From NCBI RefSeq assembly GCF_029784135.1, contig NC_073746.1, forward strand, positions 230,777,882-230,841,881: a stretch of DNA of 64,000 nt, given 5' to 3'. Made by a program: the position numbers and the translations under genes. The notes beneath the pieces are model-generated. The model did no database searches, was not told where the DNA came from, and saw only the letters and a program-made list of their open reading frames with translations. Position 1 is the first letter of the stretch. Every line of letters starts with the position of its first letter. Shown piece after piece: positions 21,921-33,700 of this stretch. The stretch comes from Toxorhynchites rutilus septentrionalis (lineage: Eukaryota > Arthropoda > Insecta > Diptera > Culicidae).

Positions 21921-24900
21921 TTACCAAAGAAGTCGGTTTCTTTCAGAATTGCGTTTCTGAAAGAAACCGACTTCTTTGGTTTCTTGGGTCTCGTCTCTAC
22001 TGAGGATATCTCGGAGACTCTGACCTATGTTGTGTCGGACTCGAGCATCTTTGGTATGTTGACATTCAAGTAAAAGATGGCTAACGGAAACCGGAGCTTC
22101 GTTGCAAGCACATTGGGGTTTTTCGGCTCTGCAGAACAAGTGTGAGTGGGTGAAGTTAGTGTGCCCAATTCGAAGACGGGTAAGGACTTGCCTTTCCCTA
22201 CTATTGAGACGGTCCTCCCAAGGGAGAGTGGAATTTTTGATTTTATGAAGATGAGTGGGACGGCTGTTTATCCAACCTATGTCCCAACTTTCACGGACTT
22301 GCTGTTTTACCCAGCGGACAATGTCAGATGGAGGACAGGGCATGTCTGGGGGTTCTATTTTGCTGCCCTTGCCGGCCAGTATGTCGGCGGCTGTGTTTCC
22401 GCGGATTCCTGAGTGACCAGGAACCCAGCAGAAGGAGATGTTATTATTTGAAGCAGCCTCTTCTGTTTGCTTAATCCATGGGTGTTTGCTGTTTCCACTT
22501 AGAAGATCGTGGAGACAGCTAGCTGAGTCTGAGAATATTGTGGTAGGAAGAAACTCATGGGTGCATTCTTGGGTAGCTATTAAAAGGGCGAAAGCTTCCG
22601 CACTGAAGATGGAGCATTGCGGTGGAAGAGAAAAGCTACCAGTGTATCTACTCTCAAAGATTCCACATCCAACTCCATCGGCACTGACTGAACCATCTGT
22701 GTATACCTGGTGGTTGATTTGAAAATTGGATGCAACGAGGTTATTGAAGCAGGCTTTGACTTTTGGAGAAGGGTCTCCCGCCCGAACTGCCTTGAGAAGT
22801 TCAAGGTTAATGTTCGGCGGTTTGACGTTCCAATTTCTTCCCGTCGCAGATGAACGTTCACATATATCGGGAAGATCTTTGTTCGTGAGATTTTTGAACC
22901 ATGTTTTAGCTCTATGTATTAATGGGACATTGTGGTCGCTTTCGGGGAGTGACAAGTGACGGATGGCTTTATTGGTGATGGCTTTTGTTACCAGGTGGGT
23001 GAAGGGAAGTTGCCCACTTTCTGCCATTACAGCAAGAGTAGGACTGGAGGGAAAAGCGCCAATTGCGAGCCTAATTGCTTTATTGTAAATTGGTTGAATG
23101 GTGTTTAACACCCTGTCCCCTCCACGGCTGAAGGTGCCTATTCCGTAAAGGATTTGTGGGACCAACCAAACATTTACAACATTTAGCAGCGTCTTTCTAT
23201 GACCAGAGGCTAGGTTGCCTGCGATAGCCTTGATGATGTTCAGTTTCTTTCTGGTGGCTATTTTGGTCTTTTGGGAATGTGATAGGAAGTTGAGTTTCTT
23301 GTCGAAAGTAACCCCTAGTATTTTCAATGTCCTCATTGTAGGGATCGGGATTTTGTTGAGCTGAAGATAGGTTCTCCTTCTGAGAGCTTTTCCGATATGT
23401 ATGTGTTTGGATTTCTCCGGGGAAATTTTAAAACCTGTTTTTAGAGCCCAGTTTTGGATGGAGTCTAAGGTTTTTTGAAGCCTCTTTCTCTGAAATAAGC
23501 CGAAGCAGCTCGTAGAGATAAGAGTGATGTCATCTGCATAGATTATGATCTTTATATGGTCCGGGATAATCTCGAATAGAGATTGCATGGCAATGTTGAA
23601 GAGGGTTGGTGAAAGTGCTGAGCCTTGTGGGAAGCCGTTTTCTGGGATTTTTAGAGAAGATTGGTGGTTGTTAATAACGGTTTTGAAAGACCGGTTTTCT
23701 AGAAAACTTTTAATGAAGAGACCTAATCTCCCACGAATCCCCCAGTCGAAAAGGCTTTTCAGCACTGGGTACCTCCATGCCCGATCGAAGGCCTTGGATA
23801 AATCCAGGGAAACAATATCAATGTGGTGTAATTTTTCAGTTGCGTCGTCTAGGATTTTTTCGATTGCTACAAGGCAATCTTCTGTACCTTTTCCCGCACG
23901 GAATGCGAATTGTCTGGGATCAATCAGCTTATTTGACTCTAGAAAAGTCGTTAAGCGTCGATTGATCATTTTTTCCAAGACTTTCCCAACACAACTTAGG
24001 AGAGTGATGGGGCGGAAATTGTCAAGAAGATGATTGTTCATGTCTGGTTTCGGGATACAGATCATTAAACCCTCTTTCCAGCAACTGGGGAGGGTTCCAC
24101 TGTCCCAGACTTTGTTGAGGAGCTTCAGAAGTGCTTTTTTCCCGAGATGGGGTAGATTCTTAAGCATAGGGTAGCTGATGTCATCAGGTCCTGTGGATCC
24201 TTGTTTGACTTTGTTCAGTACCCAATCGAGCTCTTTGAGGGAGAGGTTTTTGTTGAAGTCAAATTCCACATCGGTATGAAAATCGATGGGAATTCTTTCG
24301 CATTCCGTTTTGTGGGTTAGAAAGGTTTGGTCGTAGTTTTGATTGGAGGCGGATGCAAAGAAATCTCCAAACGCCTCGGCGATGATTTTCCGGTCATTGG
24401 TGTATTGACCGTTAATTAGAAGATTATATTCTTTGCTTCTTTTCTTTCCATGAAGCCTGCCAATCTTACTCCATAACTCCTTTGTTGACGCGTTGGGATT
24501 AATTTCGCTGACGAATTTAACCCAACTGTTGTGCTTGGCTGTGTTGATAGCAGTCTTAGCTTCTTTGCGAGCCCTTTGGAACTCTGTAAGCAGAGTGGGT
24601 CTCAGTGGGCTGTCCGGATGGGCCTTTCTTAATTTGCGTAGGGCCTTACGTCGACCTTTGATCGCTGCCTTCAGCTCAGGCGACCACCATGGGACACATT
24701 TCCTGCCAGGGATGCCACTGGTTCTGGGGATGTGCACCATTGCAACTTCTAGGACAACTTTGGAGAATTCCTCGGCTGTCCAATCTCGTTTAGCGGAGAG
24801 GCGGTTTTCAATGTCAAACTGATAGCCAGCCCAGTCAGCGTATTCAAATTTCCATCTTGGCCTTGTTGAAAACTCTGGAGAAGTTTGGCCGAAGGAAGTG

Positions 24901-25481
24901 AAGATTGGAAAATGATCGCTTCCGCAAGTATCATCGTGGATGTTCCAAGAAAGTTTTGAAGATAGTTTGTCTGATACTATAGTGAGATCGATGGCTGAAG
25001 TAGTACCAGAATAATGGATTCTGGTGTGTTGGCCGTTGTTAAGAAGGAGAAGAGAATGGTCGGATATGAAATCCTCAATGATGGATCCTTTTCGATCGAG
25101 GTATGCACCTCCCCAGGCGTATGAGTGGGCGTTGAAATCACCCATAAGCATGATTGGGGCGGGAAGTTGGGCGAACAGATGGTCCAGTTGTCCGCGTAGA
25201 GTGTTCGGATCGGAATCATTAGTGATGTAGATGCTAACGACGGTGATTGGAGAGGGGTGTTTAATGCGCACTACCACTGCCTGAAGGTCAGTGGTAATGG
25301 GAAGAAGATCATGTGGAGTGCCATCCTTGATTGCGATTGCAACTCCGTGCTTTGAGGGGTTGAGACCCTCTTTAAAGTATGTGATGTACTTTGAAATAAA
25401 TTTTTTATCGAAGTTGTTTGGAGTCATAGTTTCTTGAAGGGCTATGACTGTGGGATTAGAGTTCGAAATAAGCATTTTCAA
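21921..25481 (-). CDS. LINE ORF2: endonuclease, reverse transcriptase, RNase H
   Basis: 1186 codons from the first ATG. The apurinic-type endonuclease shows LQET (near residue 16), MGDFNAHSYAWGG (near 113) and SDHFPI (near 190). The reverse transcriptase follows, with YADD near residue 650 (plus-strand position about 23533). RNase H begins at YTDGSVSADG near residue 925 and includes AEAFALL, FSDSASC and CWVPGHSGIRGN. A cysteine-histidine cluster (CNEAPVSVSHLLLECQHTKD) closes the protein. The same frame stays open upstream to about 25580 and there encodes IQWNIRSIRQNILELK, the start of the endonuclease fold including its conserved asparagine. The functional protein therefore should begin before this ATG, presumably by a non-AUG start or reinitiation after ORF1. 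Confidence 0.93.
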   Translation of the reverse strand: MKMLISNSNPTVIALQETMTPNNFDKKFISKYITYFKEGLNPSKHGVAIAIKDGTPHDLLPITTDLQAVVVRIKHPSPITVVSIYITNDSDPNTLRGQLDHLFAQLPAPIMLMGDFNAHSYAWGGAYLDRKGSIIEDFISDHSLLLLNNGQHTRIHYSGTTSAIDLTIVSDKLSSKLSWNIHDDTCGSDHFPIFTSFGQTSPEFSTRPRWKFEYADWAGYQFDIENRLSAKRDWTAEEFSKVVLEVAMVHIPRTSGIPGRKCVPWWSPELKAAIKGRRKALRKLRKAHPDSPLRPTLLTEFQRARKEAKTAINTAKHNSWVKFVSEINPNASTKELWSKIGRLHGKKRSKEYNLLINGQYTNDRKIIAEAFGDFFASASNQNYDQTFLTHKTECERIPIDFHTDVEFDFNKNLSLKELDWVLNKVKQGSTGPDDISYPMLKNLPHLGKKALLKLLNKVWDSGTLPSCWKEGLMICIPKPDMNNHLLDNFRPITLLSCVGKVLEKMINRRLTTFLESNKLIDPRQFAFRAGKGTEDCLVAIEKILDDATEKLHHIDIVSLDLSKAFDRAWRYPVLKSLFDWGIRGRLGLFIKSFLENRSFKTVINNHQSSLKIPENGFPQGSALSPTLFNIAMQSLFEIIPDHIKIIIYADDITLISTSCFGLFQRKRLQKTLDSIQNWALKTGFKISPEKSKHIHIGKALRRRTYLQLNKIPIPTMRTLKILGVTFDKKLNFLSHSQKTKIATRKKLNIIKAIAGNLASGHRKTLLNVVNVWLVPQILYGIGTFSRGGDRVLNTIQPIYNKAIRLAIGAFPSSPTLAVMAESGQLPFTHLVTKAITNKAIRHLSLPESDHNVPLIHRAKTWFKNLTNKDLPDICERSSATGRNWNVKPPNINLELLKAVRAGDPSPKVKACFNNLVASNFQINHQVYTDGSVSADGVGCGIFESRYTGSFSLPPQCSIFSAEAFALLIATQECTHEFLPTTIFSDSASCLHDLLSGNSKHPWIKQTEEAASNNNISFCWVPGHSGIRGNTAADILAGKGSKIEPPDMPCPPSDIVRWVKQQVRESWDIGWINSRPTHLHKIKNSTLPWEDRLNSRERQVLTRLRIGHTNFTHSHLFCRAEKPQCACNEAPVSVSHLLLECQHTKDARVRHNIGQSLRDILSRDETQETKEVGFFQKRNSERNRLLW

Positions 25482-25615
25482 TTCTAAAATATTTTGTCGG
25501 ATACTTCTGATGTTCCATTGTATCCCGAATTTCTGTGTTGGAGTGAATGTGTTGGTGTTTTTAACTCTAATTTCTAAGTCTTAATTGTGTGTATGCTTGA
25601 ACTATCCAAAGAGGA

Positions 25616-27025
25616 TTAGTTCGATGGTCCTTTACTCTTGGAAAGAGAAGCTTTCTTCGAGGTATTGATGTCGTTCTTGTTTGGTGTAGAGGTATTTGGA
25701 GAGTTTGTTGTGTGTGTGTTGTTTTTTGTGGAATGTGCCTTGTTGTTGTTGTTTTTTGTTTGATGTGTGTTGTTGTTGGTGTTGTTGTTTCTTGTTGGTG
25801 TTGTAAAGTTGTTATTTGTTGGTGGTGTAGTTCTTAGATCGTTTTTTGTTCTTTTCTTGTCTTTGTTAGTTTGGGTTTCATCTTCAGATTTTGGATCTGA
25901 ATCTGAGGATGAACCTTTCGAAATTTTTCTATTGTTTTTTTTCGGGCCTTCAGAGGTATCCATAGAAATTACCGATTCACTATCGGATTCGGTTGTTGAA
26001 CTTTCAGTAGACGATTCTGTCATGGTTGTGTCTATGATTGAGGGGATGCTTTCGCGACTAGAAGCGGCCGAAACGGCCGAGGCGCAGCTGCATTTGCACT
26101 TGCAGCCAGCTACTGGTTCCCGAATGTTGAGCCTGTCTTGCAAGACGCTCGAATAAGTTGGACCATTTTGGGTGTTGGAAATGATTTTTGCTTCTTTGTA
26201 AGAGATACCACGATCGATTCTTATTTTTGTGATTTCATTTTCTTTTAGCCATACGGGGCACTTCCTGCTGGAAGAGGAGTGGTTCCCTTGGCAATTAATG
26301 CATAGTGCTGGGGTATTACACAATTTAAAATTGAAATTTTTGGGGTGTTCATTGCTGCAATTTCTGCAAAGCGGATTTTCACGCTTGCATCTTTTGCTGG
26401 TGTGTCCGAAATTAAAACATTTGAAGCACTGCATTGGATTCGGATAGTAATTCCGAGTCCCAGCGCGAATGAAACCGAAATAAATGAATTCGGGAACAAC
26501 GGTTCCACGAAGCGTTATGATTAGTGTAGCTGTGGGGATAATTTCTTCTCCTTCCTTTCTGGTGATTCGCTTGACATCGATCACTTTCTGATCGGAAAGC
26601 TCTTTCAGCAATTCAGTTTCGGTTATATTAATCACGTCTCTGCATGTAACCACGCATTTGCGTTGGTTTAAGGTGGGGTGGAAGATAATCTCTACAGGTG
26701 TGTTGTCAATGAGTTTATTAATTTGGAGAAGCTTACCTACTGATTCCTCGTCCCTGGTGGTAAAAATATATTGAAGGTTCTTTTTTTCGTCTCTCTGTGG
26801 TTTGGCACTGTTGAAGTTTTTGAAGTTTTTGATTGCCGACGTTATAGTTTTGCTGACTACGAAGGGGTTGGATGGGAGAGCCTTGTCTCCTGCAGCCCTC
26901 AAAAGCAGTATCTGCAGGTTGCCATTCGATGGGTCCGCTCAAAGTGGAGCGGTGGCTTCGGTTGGCTTACCTTCATAGAGGTTTGTAGCCCGGCCTCTCG
27001 GAGGCCCTGAGCTACTGGAAGCCAT
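25616..27025 (-). pseudogene. LINE ORF1 (gag-like nucleic-acid binding protein), one stop
   Basis: The start was chosen at ATG 27025-27023 (MASSSSGPPRGRATN) because the frame matches the downstream protein; an in-frame TGA lies at 26941-26939 (codon 29). After it the frame is open for over 430 codons. It contains an RNA-recognition-like region, then three zinc-knuckle groups (CFKCFNFGHTSKRC, CRNCSNEH, CINCQGNHSSSSRKC), and a low-complexity Ser/Asn/Thr/Lys tail encoded by TTG-rich plus-strand sequence. The protein packages the LINE RNA. Translation from an internal start could still give most of it. Confidence 0.88.
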
Positions 27026-27440
27026 GTTGATTGTCGGCTACACCTTAGGTATAGCCGGAGAAAAAAATTTTCTTTTGCAGAGCACTTTATCAATGATTCA
27101 ATATTGGGCTAATCACTTGCGGATATGTACCAAGAAATTCGCACTATGTTTTTGAAAGCACTTATTATAACCACCAATGTGCTCGAAAGGATGCGAGCGA
27201 TTCACTATAAAATTTTCGTTTTAGAATTTTTCTTCACATCACCGTCAGTATGCGGATATATTTTAAAATATTATTAATAATTATCACTACCAGAAACTAG
27301 TCACTATCACACAGCTTATGCCTTTCGAACGGCTTCCGCCGATCCAGAAAGGGCGTGATGCCGAAAAAGCGCGCGCTTTTTCCGGCGAACCGGTGAGCAC
27401 CGCCACCGCAGTGAACGTTTGTTGATATCCTCTTCTGCTA

Positions 27441-27876
27441 TCCTCGGGTTGCGATGCTGAAAATCAATTTGTATTTAGGACTAATCAAGCTTTCAGAAAG
27501 GCTGCTCTAAGCATTTGATTAGTTGTGCGAGAAAACTCCTATTTTTCCGTACTCTTTTACAAGGGCGCTAAAAACACGTCCGAATCGGTTGAATGTCAGT
27601 AGCACCTTGTGTGTGTCTCACCACCAGAATATCGCTTAAGTATGCTTTTTGTGTGTGATTGAATCGAGAGAAGGTGTGGTTTACGATGGCAATTTGGAAG
27701 GCAAACTAGAGGGGAATGAACACTCTGAGCTCGGAACTTTCGGCGACAGAGCAATAATCGATTGCGGGCGCATACAATATTGGATACGGAAATATCCTAC
27801 TGATGGGGAAGAAAAAATTTCGGAAGCTATCCTGTTAATTGCGATTGATTGAAAAACCACAAAACCAAATGTATTT
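27441..27876. repeat. Flank with dispersed-repeat similarity
   Basis: GGATACGGAAATATCCTACT through AAAACCAAATGTATTTGG (27780-27876) matches 20795-20878. A short plus-strand frame at 27649-27852 has no known motif. The remainder is unassigned. Confidence 0.5.
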
Positions 27877-28452
27877 GGTCACAGTGTTACATGGATAGAA
27901 AACATTCAATTAAACTCTTTCACATGAATATATTTTGAAAATTCCCAAAGGAACTGGCAGATTATTTTCAGTAACGATTGAATATTTCCACATTTTCCTC
28001 GATACTGGAAGCCCACCAGTGGTTAATGCCAACTCGATAACCACCTGTTAATAGCACTTGATTGAAACATATTTGGTCACAGTGTTACATGGATAGAAAA
28101 CATTCAATTAAACTCTTTCACATGAATATATTTTGAAAATTCCCAGAGGAACTGGCAGATTATTTTCAGTAACGATTAGTTATTTCCACATTTTCCTCGA
28201 TACTGGAAGCCCACCAGTGGTTAATACCAACTCGATAACCACCTGTTAATAGCACTTGATTGAAACATATTTGGTCACAGTGTTACATGGATAGAAAACA
28301 TTCAATTAAACTCTTTCACATGAATATATTTTGAAAATTCCCAGAGGAACTGGCAGATTATTTTCAGTAACGATTAGATATTTCCACATTTTCCTCGATA
28401 CTGGAAGCCCACCAGTGGTTAATGCCAACTCGATAACCACCTGTTAATAGCC
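27877..28452. repeat. Tandem repeat, 198-bp unit, about 2.9 copies
   Basis: GGTCACAGTGTTACATGG starts at 27877, 28075 and 28273, giving an exact 198-bp period. Each unit contains GAACTGGCAGATTATTTTC, CACATTTTCCTCGATACTGG and TCGATAACCACCTGTTAATA. The units differ by only a few bases; the third stops at 28452. A single, more diverged first part of a unit is present at 20879-20985. Confidence 0.93.
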
Positions 28453-28589
28453 GCGCGTGTATGTGTGTGTAGCGATGTCTTCCCAGGGAACCGTTTGTGG
28501 CATCACTCTCCTCCTGATAGATTTCCTTCTGGCCTAGGGTGCACAAACAGGCTCTTGGTGACACCGTTCATCCGCGCTTTCATGATAAA

Positions 28590-28965
28590 TAAAGAGCTTC
28601 ACCGCAACAGTGACAACATGCTCCAATCGCTGTTCAATTAGAACTGAGTGGATTTCCGAGCGCCGCTCGCTTATATACCGATTGGTGATTTCAATAGCCT
28701 GTTTTGAAAGCAATTTTAAGACTATTGAAACAAGTTTTTGGATCAAAAAGTAACAAGTATATAACGCGTAGACATTTTATCTTTCGAATGAAGTGTTTAT
28801 CATACCATTTCGTTCAGTTGTTTAGGAGCTATTAACGCTCAAAATCTCGGTCTCCGGCGTAACGCTTTCGTTTTCGAAACTTTGATTTTACACCCCGGTA
28901 TAGAAATGAAAGACGTAGTCCTACGTCAAAAATTCCCAATTGCTGTGTAAAACTCATATTTACTC
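28590..28965 (-). promoter_or_regulatory. Histone-promoter-like dispersed repeat, copy 1
   Basis: Read on the minus strand it contains CCAAT (28686-28682), then TATATAA (28677-28671), then CTCAGTTC (28648-28641), about 26-30 nt downstream, which fits an arthropod initiator. This is the spacing of a core RNA polymerase II promoter. A short ATG frame follows (MKARMNGVTKSLF) without clear identity. The same block, including about 200 bp upstream of the CCAAT box, recurs at 52185-52440. A derivation from a histone cluster is an inference. Confidence 0.45.
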
Positions 28966-29012
28966 CAAACCAAACGGAATATAAACTTTCATTCGAATCA
29001 AAAATACATGTT

Positions 29013-29349
29013 TGACAGTTGTCAGTATAAATAAGCTTAGCGACAGGGATTTTTACAGTCAGATCTAGTACTGCCACACTGAAATAATACAACTGAACAG
29101 GTTCGTGTAGTGGTAGAATACTGTCAGTTTGAATAGGCAGCTAAATAATAGCTTGAATAACATATTCAATTTGATTTGAATTCGACTTAGCAAATAATAA
29201 GTCAGGTCCAATATAGCAAATCAATCCCGATTGTACCGCCAAAGTGAACAGAAGTGTTAAATAAAATTTATTACAAACCATTAGTCGATCCAAAGTGCCT
29301 ATTGAATTTTTCTAAGTTCCGATTAGAAATCAACGATCCTGCCCTAACA
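29013..29349 (+). repeat. 5' LTR of the BEL/Pao element
   Basis: It begins TGACAGTTGTCAGTATAAAT and ends GATCCTGCCCTAACA. It contains the promoter and an AATAAAATTTATTA polyadenylation-like signal near 29258-29275. It is followed by the primer-binding region TTTGGTGCCGTGACCAGG (29350-29367). Confidence 0.95.
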
Positions 29350-29805
29350 TTTGGTGCCGTGACCAGGATTAAGAGATTTCTTTCCCGATTCCGTATCGCA
29401 AGAAAATTCAGTGATTTGGATCTCCGTGTCATCATAGTGGAGTATTTATTTTCCGGTTATTGCATTAACCAATCCTCATCGCAAATAGTTCCCGCCTGTG
29501 ATTCACAAATTATACAAGGCCTGTGAAAAAAGGCTACACGGTACGTGTAATTCCAATCCTGCAGGTATTCTCGTGAGATACCTTGAGATTTTTCTCTCGT
29601 TTTATTTAATTCCGGCGGATAATATCATCAACGGACCGCATACATCGCTGGAGGACGGAGGACTGATCGTGATACGAAATACGAATAATACAAGGCATTA
29701 CGCTCGCCTTGAAAAGGTTAGTAGCGTTCCAAAAATTCTATTTCCTGTATCCAGTTCTACCGGGTCTTTTCTTTTTCCCACCGGTTATCAACTCTCCCGC
29801 TCACA

Positions 29806-30651
29806 ATGGATGAGGATCGCACAATGCAGCGACTCACAAATCGCCGTGTATCGCTGATATCATCGCTGGGGAGAGCGGAACAGTTCGTGGAGAATTTCAT
29901 CGCCGATCGCGACGCATCGCAAGTACCATTGAGGATAGAGAGTTTGGACACGATATGGAGGAAGTTAGACGACGTGCAGACGCAACTGGAAATTGACGAA
30001 GACACCGATGAAGATATGGCCGCCAATACACAAATACGATCCGATTTTGAATCGGTCTACTTCCGAATAAAAGCCACTCTAAAATCCTATCTACCCTGTA
30101 TCCCTTCTTCAATGAACACAACTCCTAACTCTGCTATCTCTGGGCTCTCCGGTATAAAGCTTCCGACCATCTCGTTACCAGAATTTGATGGAGACTATAA
30201 TCAGTGGTTGACTTTCCACGATACATTCGTCGCGCTCATACACTCGAATGCCGATGTATCCGATATTCAAAAATTTCATTATCTCCGTGCTGCAGTTAAA
30301 GGAGAAGCAGCGCAAGTATTTGAATCCATTTCAATGTGCTCCGCCAATTATTCAATTGCATGGCAAGCATTAAAATCCCGTTATGCGAACGAATATTTGC
30401 TCAAGAAACGACATTTGCAAGCTCTTCTTGATTGTCCTCGAATGAAGAAAGAATCTGCCGCCGCTTTACATAATGTTGTTGACGAGTACGAACGTCACAC
30501 TAAAATCCTTCACCAGCTCGGTGAGCCAATCGAAGCATGGAGTACAATACTCGAACACCTTTTGTGTCTGCGTCTTGATGAAGCAACACTAAAGTCATGG
30601 GAAGATTACGCAACGACAATCGAAATACCAGATTTGAATCCATGTCTGTGA
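29806..30651 (+). pseudogene. BEL/Pao gag, truncated by frame disruption
   Basis: The start is ATG 29806. The 281 residues include the central gag homology of this group (PEFDGDYNQWLTFHDTF, FHYLRAAVKGEAAQV, WQALKSRYANEYLLKKRHLQ). The frame stops at TGA 30649-30651, shortly after WEDYATTIEIPDL. Just beyond, a gag-like Asn/Ser/His-rich sequence is readable in another frame (from about 30640), and after about 30735 the original frame resumes with the first zinc-knuckle cysteines (CHACDQQHPPLRC). This suggests a small deletion near 30637 plus a second shift, cutting gag from the rest of the polyprotein. Confidence 0.85.
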
Positions 30652-30789
30652 ATAATCAATCATCACATCCCATGAATTCACAAAATCACAACAACATAAT
30701 TCGCAAACAAATTCACAAAAATCACAACACATACTGCTGCTGAAAAACAACAAAGAACATGTCATGCTTGTGACCAACAACATCCACCG

Positions 30790-33700
30790 TTGAGATGCCC
30801 AACATTCGAAAGAATGAGTCCAGCTGATCGTCTCAATCTGATAAACAATCGCCGTCTCTGCCATAACTGTTTTCGCCAAGATCATGTTTCCCGCAATTGT
30901 CCATCCAAATACACCTGTCGTCACTGTAGAAAAAGACACCACACTATGCTTCATTCAAGTTTTCCTATGAACGAAACACCAATTTATCATCAAACACCTG
31001 CAAATGAACCAAGAAATACATCCATCCAACGATCCGCCAGCATAACAAACAATCGTCAGTTTGTTTATGATCATCAACCGCCTGTCACATCTTCCAATCA
31101 TACCACTGTTGAATCGAACAGTGCTCCACTATCGAATTCGAACGTTATGCTATCAACTGTGGTATTATTAGTTGTCGACGCAAATGGAACTGTGCATCCT
31201 GCCAGAGCAATGTTGGATAGCGGTTCGCAATCCAATATCATGAGCGAAAAATTATGCCAACTGTTGAAACTCAAGAAACATAAAATTCAACTACCAATAT
31301 ATGGCATTGGAGAATCTACATCCACCGTACAACATTCAGTTCACACACGAATACGATCCAGAAGATCCAATTTCGAGCTTGATTTAAGCTTTTTGATAAT
31401 GCCTCGTATAACCATCAACTTACCTTCCGCTTCATTTCCAATTGAGAGTTGGAAACTACCGTCTGATTTGTTCTTGGCAGACCCAAACTTCAATAAAACC
31501 GGAGCAATCGATATTCTTTTGGGAGCAGAACATTTCTTCACGTTTGTGAACCCTGGCATGAGAATCGATCAAGCGGACAAGGCTTCCCTGATAAACAGTG
31601 TTTTTGGCTGGATCATGTCCGGTCGAATAAACATACCTCGTGAACCATGCCTGACAAGTTGTCATGCGATACTTACCGATCCTCTTCATGACGCATTAGA
31701 GCAATTTTGGCGTATAGAAGAAATAAGCAACCGTCCCAACTACTCCGAAGAAGAACGACAATGCGAAGAACATTATGCTGCGAATGTTTCTAGAACTTCC
31801 GAAGGTAGATACATAGTAAAATTACCACGACAACAGAACTTGGATTGTATGCTAGGCGATTCAAAATCGGTAGCTCTCCGCCGATTCGAGATTTTAGAGA
31901 AACGATTTTCAAATAATCCAGAATTGAAACAGCAGTACCATGACTTCATGTTAGAATATCTATCCCTCGGGCACATGAAGCAGGTATTCCCACCAGATAA
32001 AGAAAACATCAGGGCATTTTATTTACCACACCATCCAGTATTCAAGAGCTCCAGCAGCACAAAAATGCGTGTTGTCTTTGATGGATCAGCCAAAAGTTGT
32101 ACCGGCTATTCCCTGAATAATGCGCTTCAGGTTGGGCCTACCATGCAGGATGAACTTCTGACTCTATTAATTCGGTTTCGTAGATATCCGATCGCATTAG
32201 TGGCTGACATAGAAAAGATGTACCGTCAGATATTAGTACATCCAGTCGATACTCACTTCCAAAGAATTTTCTGGCGCTTCAGTCCTCATGAGCCAATATC
32301 AACCTACGAATTGCAAACCGTTACATATGGCCTAGCCCCATCTTCATTTCTCGCCACTCGAACCTTACAACAATTGGCTGAGGATGAGGGAAACAGTTAT
32401 CCACTAGGTCGTACAGCATTAATGAAAGGATTTTATATGGATGACCTAATAAGTGGAGTAAACTCCACAGCAGAAGCAACAGAAACACGCCAGCAACTCG
32501 ATGAACTTCTATCCAAGGGAGGTTTTTGCCTGAGGAAATGGTCATCAAATCATCCAAAGGTGCTTGATGGGCTCGAACCACAGCCAATCGGTATGAGTCC
32601 TGTCCTTAAATTAGGGCCCAATTCTGCAATTCGGGCTCTTGGCGTCAGCTGGGAACCGCACACAGACGAGTTTTCCTTTCCGTTTGACCACAGTGAAGAT
32701 AAATTTCCGCCCACGAAACGATCCATCCTTTCATGTATCGCCAGACAATTCGATCCACTTGGTTTGACCGCCCCAGTCACGATAAAAGCAAAAATTTTTC
32801 TACAAGAGCTCTGGTTACTTCCATGTGGATGGGATGAAGATGTTCCTGAAAGAATAGAAATGAAATGGAAAAACTATTGCTCAGAATTACCACAAATAGC
32901 AAATTATAAAACCAAAAGGTTCGCATTCCTACCCAATTCAACTGTGCAGTTGCATTTTTTCGCCGATGCATCAGAACGAGCATATGGTGCATGTGGATAT
33001 GCCAGATCCACCGATTCCAATGGGCAAGTGTACGTCCAATTAATAGCTGCTAAATCCAAAGTCGCGCCGTTGAAGCAGCTCTCCATACCAAGACTGGAAT
33101 TATCAGCAGCTGTTCTAGCATCCAGATTGTATTGCCGAATAGTTGAAGCATTGAATATGAATATATCTGCTACATATTTCTGGTCCGATTCTTCTGTGAC
33201 GCTTGCTTGGTTACGATCACCTCCGACTACGTGGAAAACTTTCGTGGCTAACAGGGTTTCAGAAATCCAACAGGACACCCATGGATCACCCTGGAACCAT
33301 ATAGCAGGAAAGCAGAACCCTGCAGATCTCATAACGCGTGGAATAGGCGTCGAAGATTTCGTCATTAATGACCTATGGCATCATGGACCTCCGTGGCTTA
33401 AATTATCGCCCGATGAATGGCCATCGTCAACAACTGATCATGATGCATCTGAAGAAGTGCTAGAAAAAAGAAAAATTGTATTAGTCACACAAGCACAACC
33501 GAACATAAACAGCATGTTTACGATTTTTTCCACCCACACAAAATTGCTCCGAGTAACTGCCTACTGTATCCGATTCATCACATCGTGTCGACGTCGTTCA
33601 CCAATAGTTCCTGGAAGCAAATTGATACCACTTTCCGTCGATGAGCTTTCGAATTCCTGCAAGAAATTAGTAAAATTAGCCCAAGCAGATGTGTTTCATG

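Larger units (their letters stand above)
21449..27440 (-). mobile_element. I-clade non-LTR retrotransposon, nearly full length
   Basis: The element reads on the minus strand. A 5' untranslated region (about 27440-27026) is followed by ORF1, ORF2 and a pyrimidine-rich 3' untranslated region ending near 21449. ORF1 zinc knuckles plus endonuclease, reverse transcriptase and RNase H in ORF2 place it in the I/Jockey group. Presence of RNase H favours the I side. Exact ends and a target duplication were not established. ORF2 has no stop over nearly 1200 codons, and ORF1 has one stop, so it is a recent insertion. Confidence 0.88.

Noticed and set aside
22146..24822. Plus-strand frames opposite the LINE ORF2
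   Set aside because: Shadows of the minus-strand reverse transcriptase gene.
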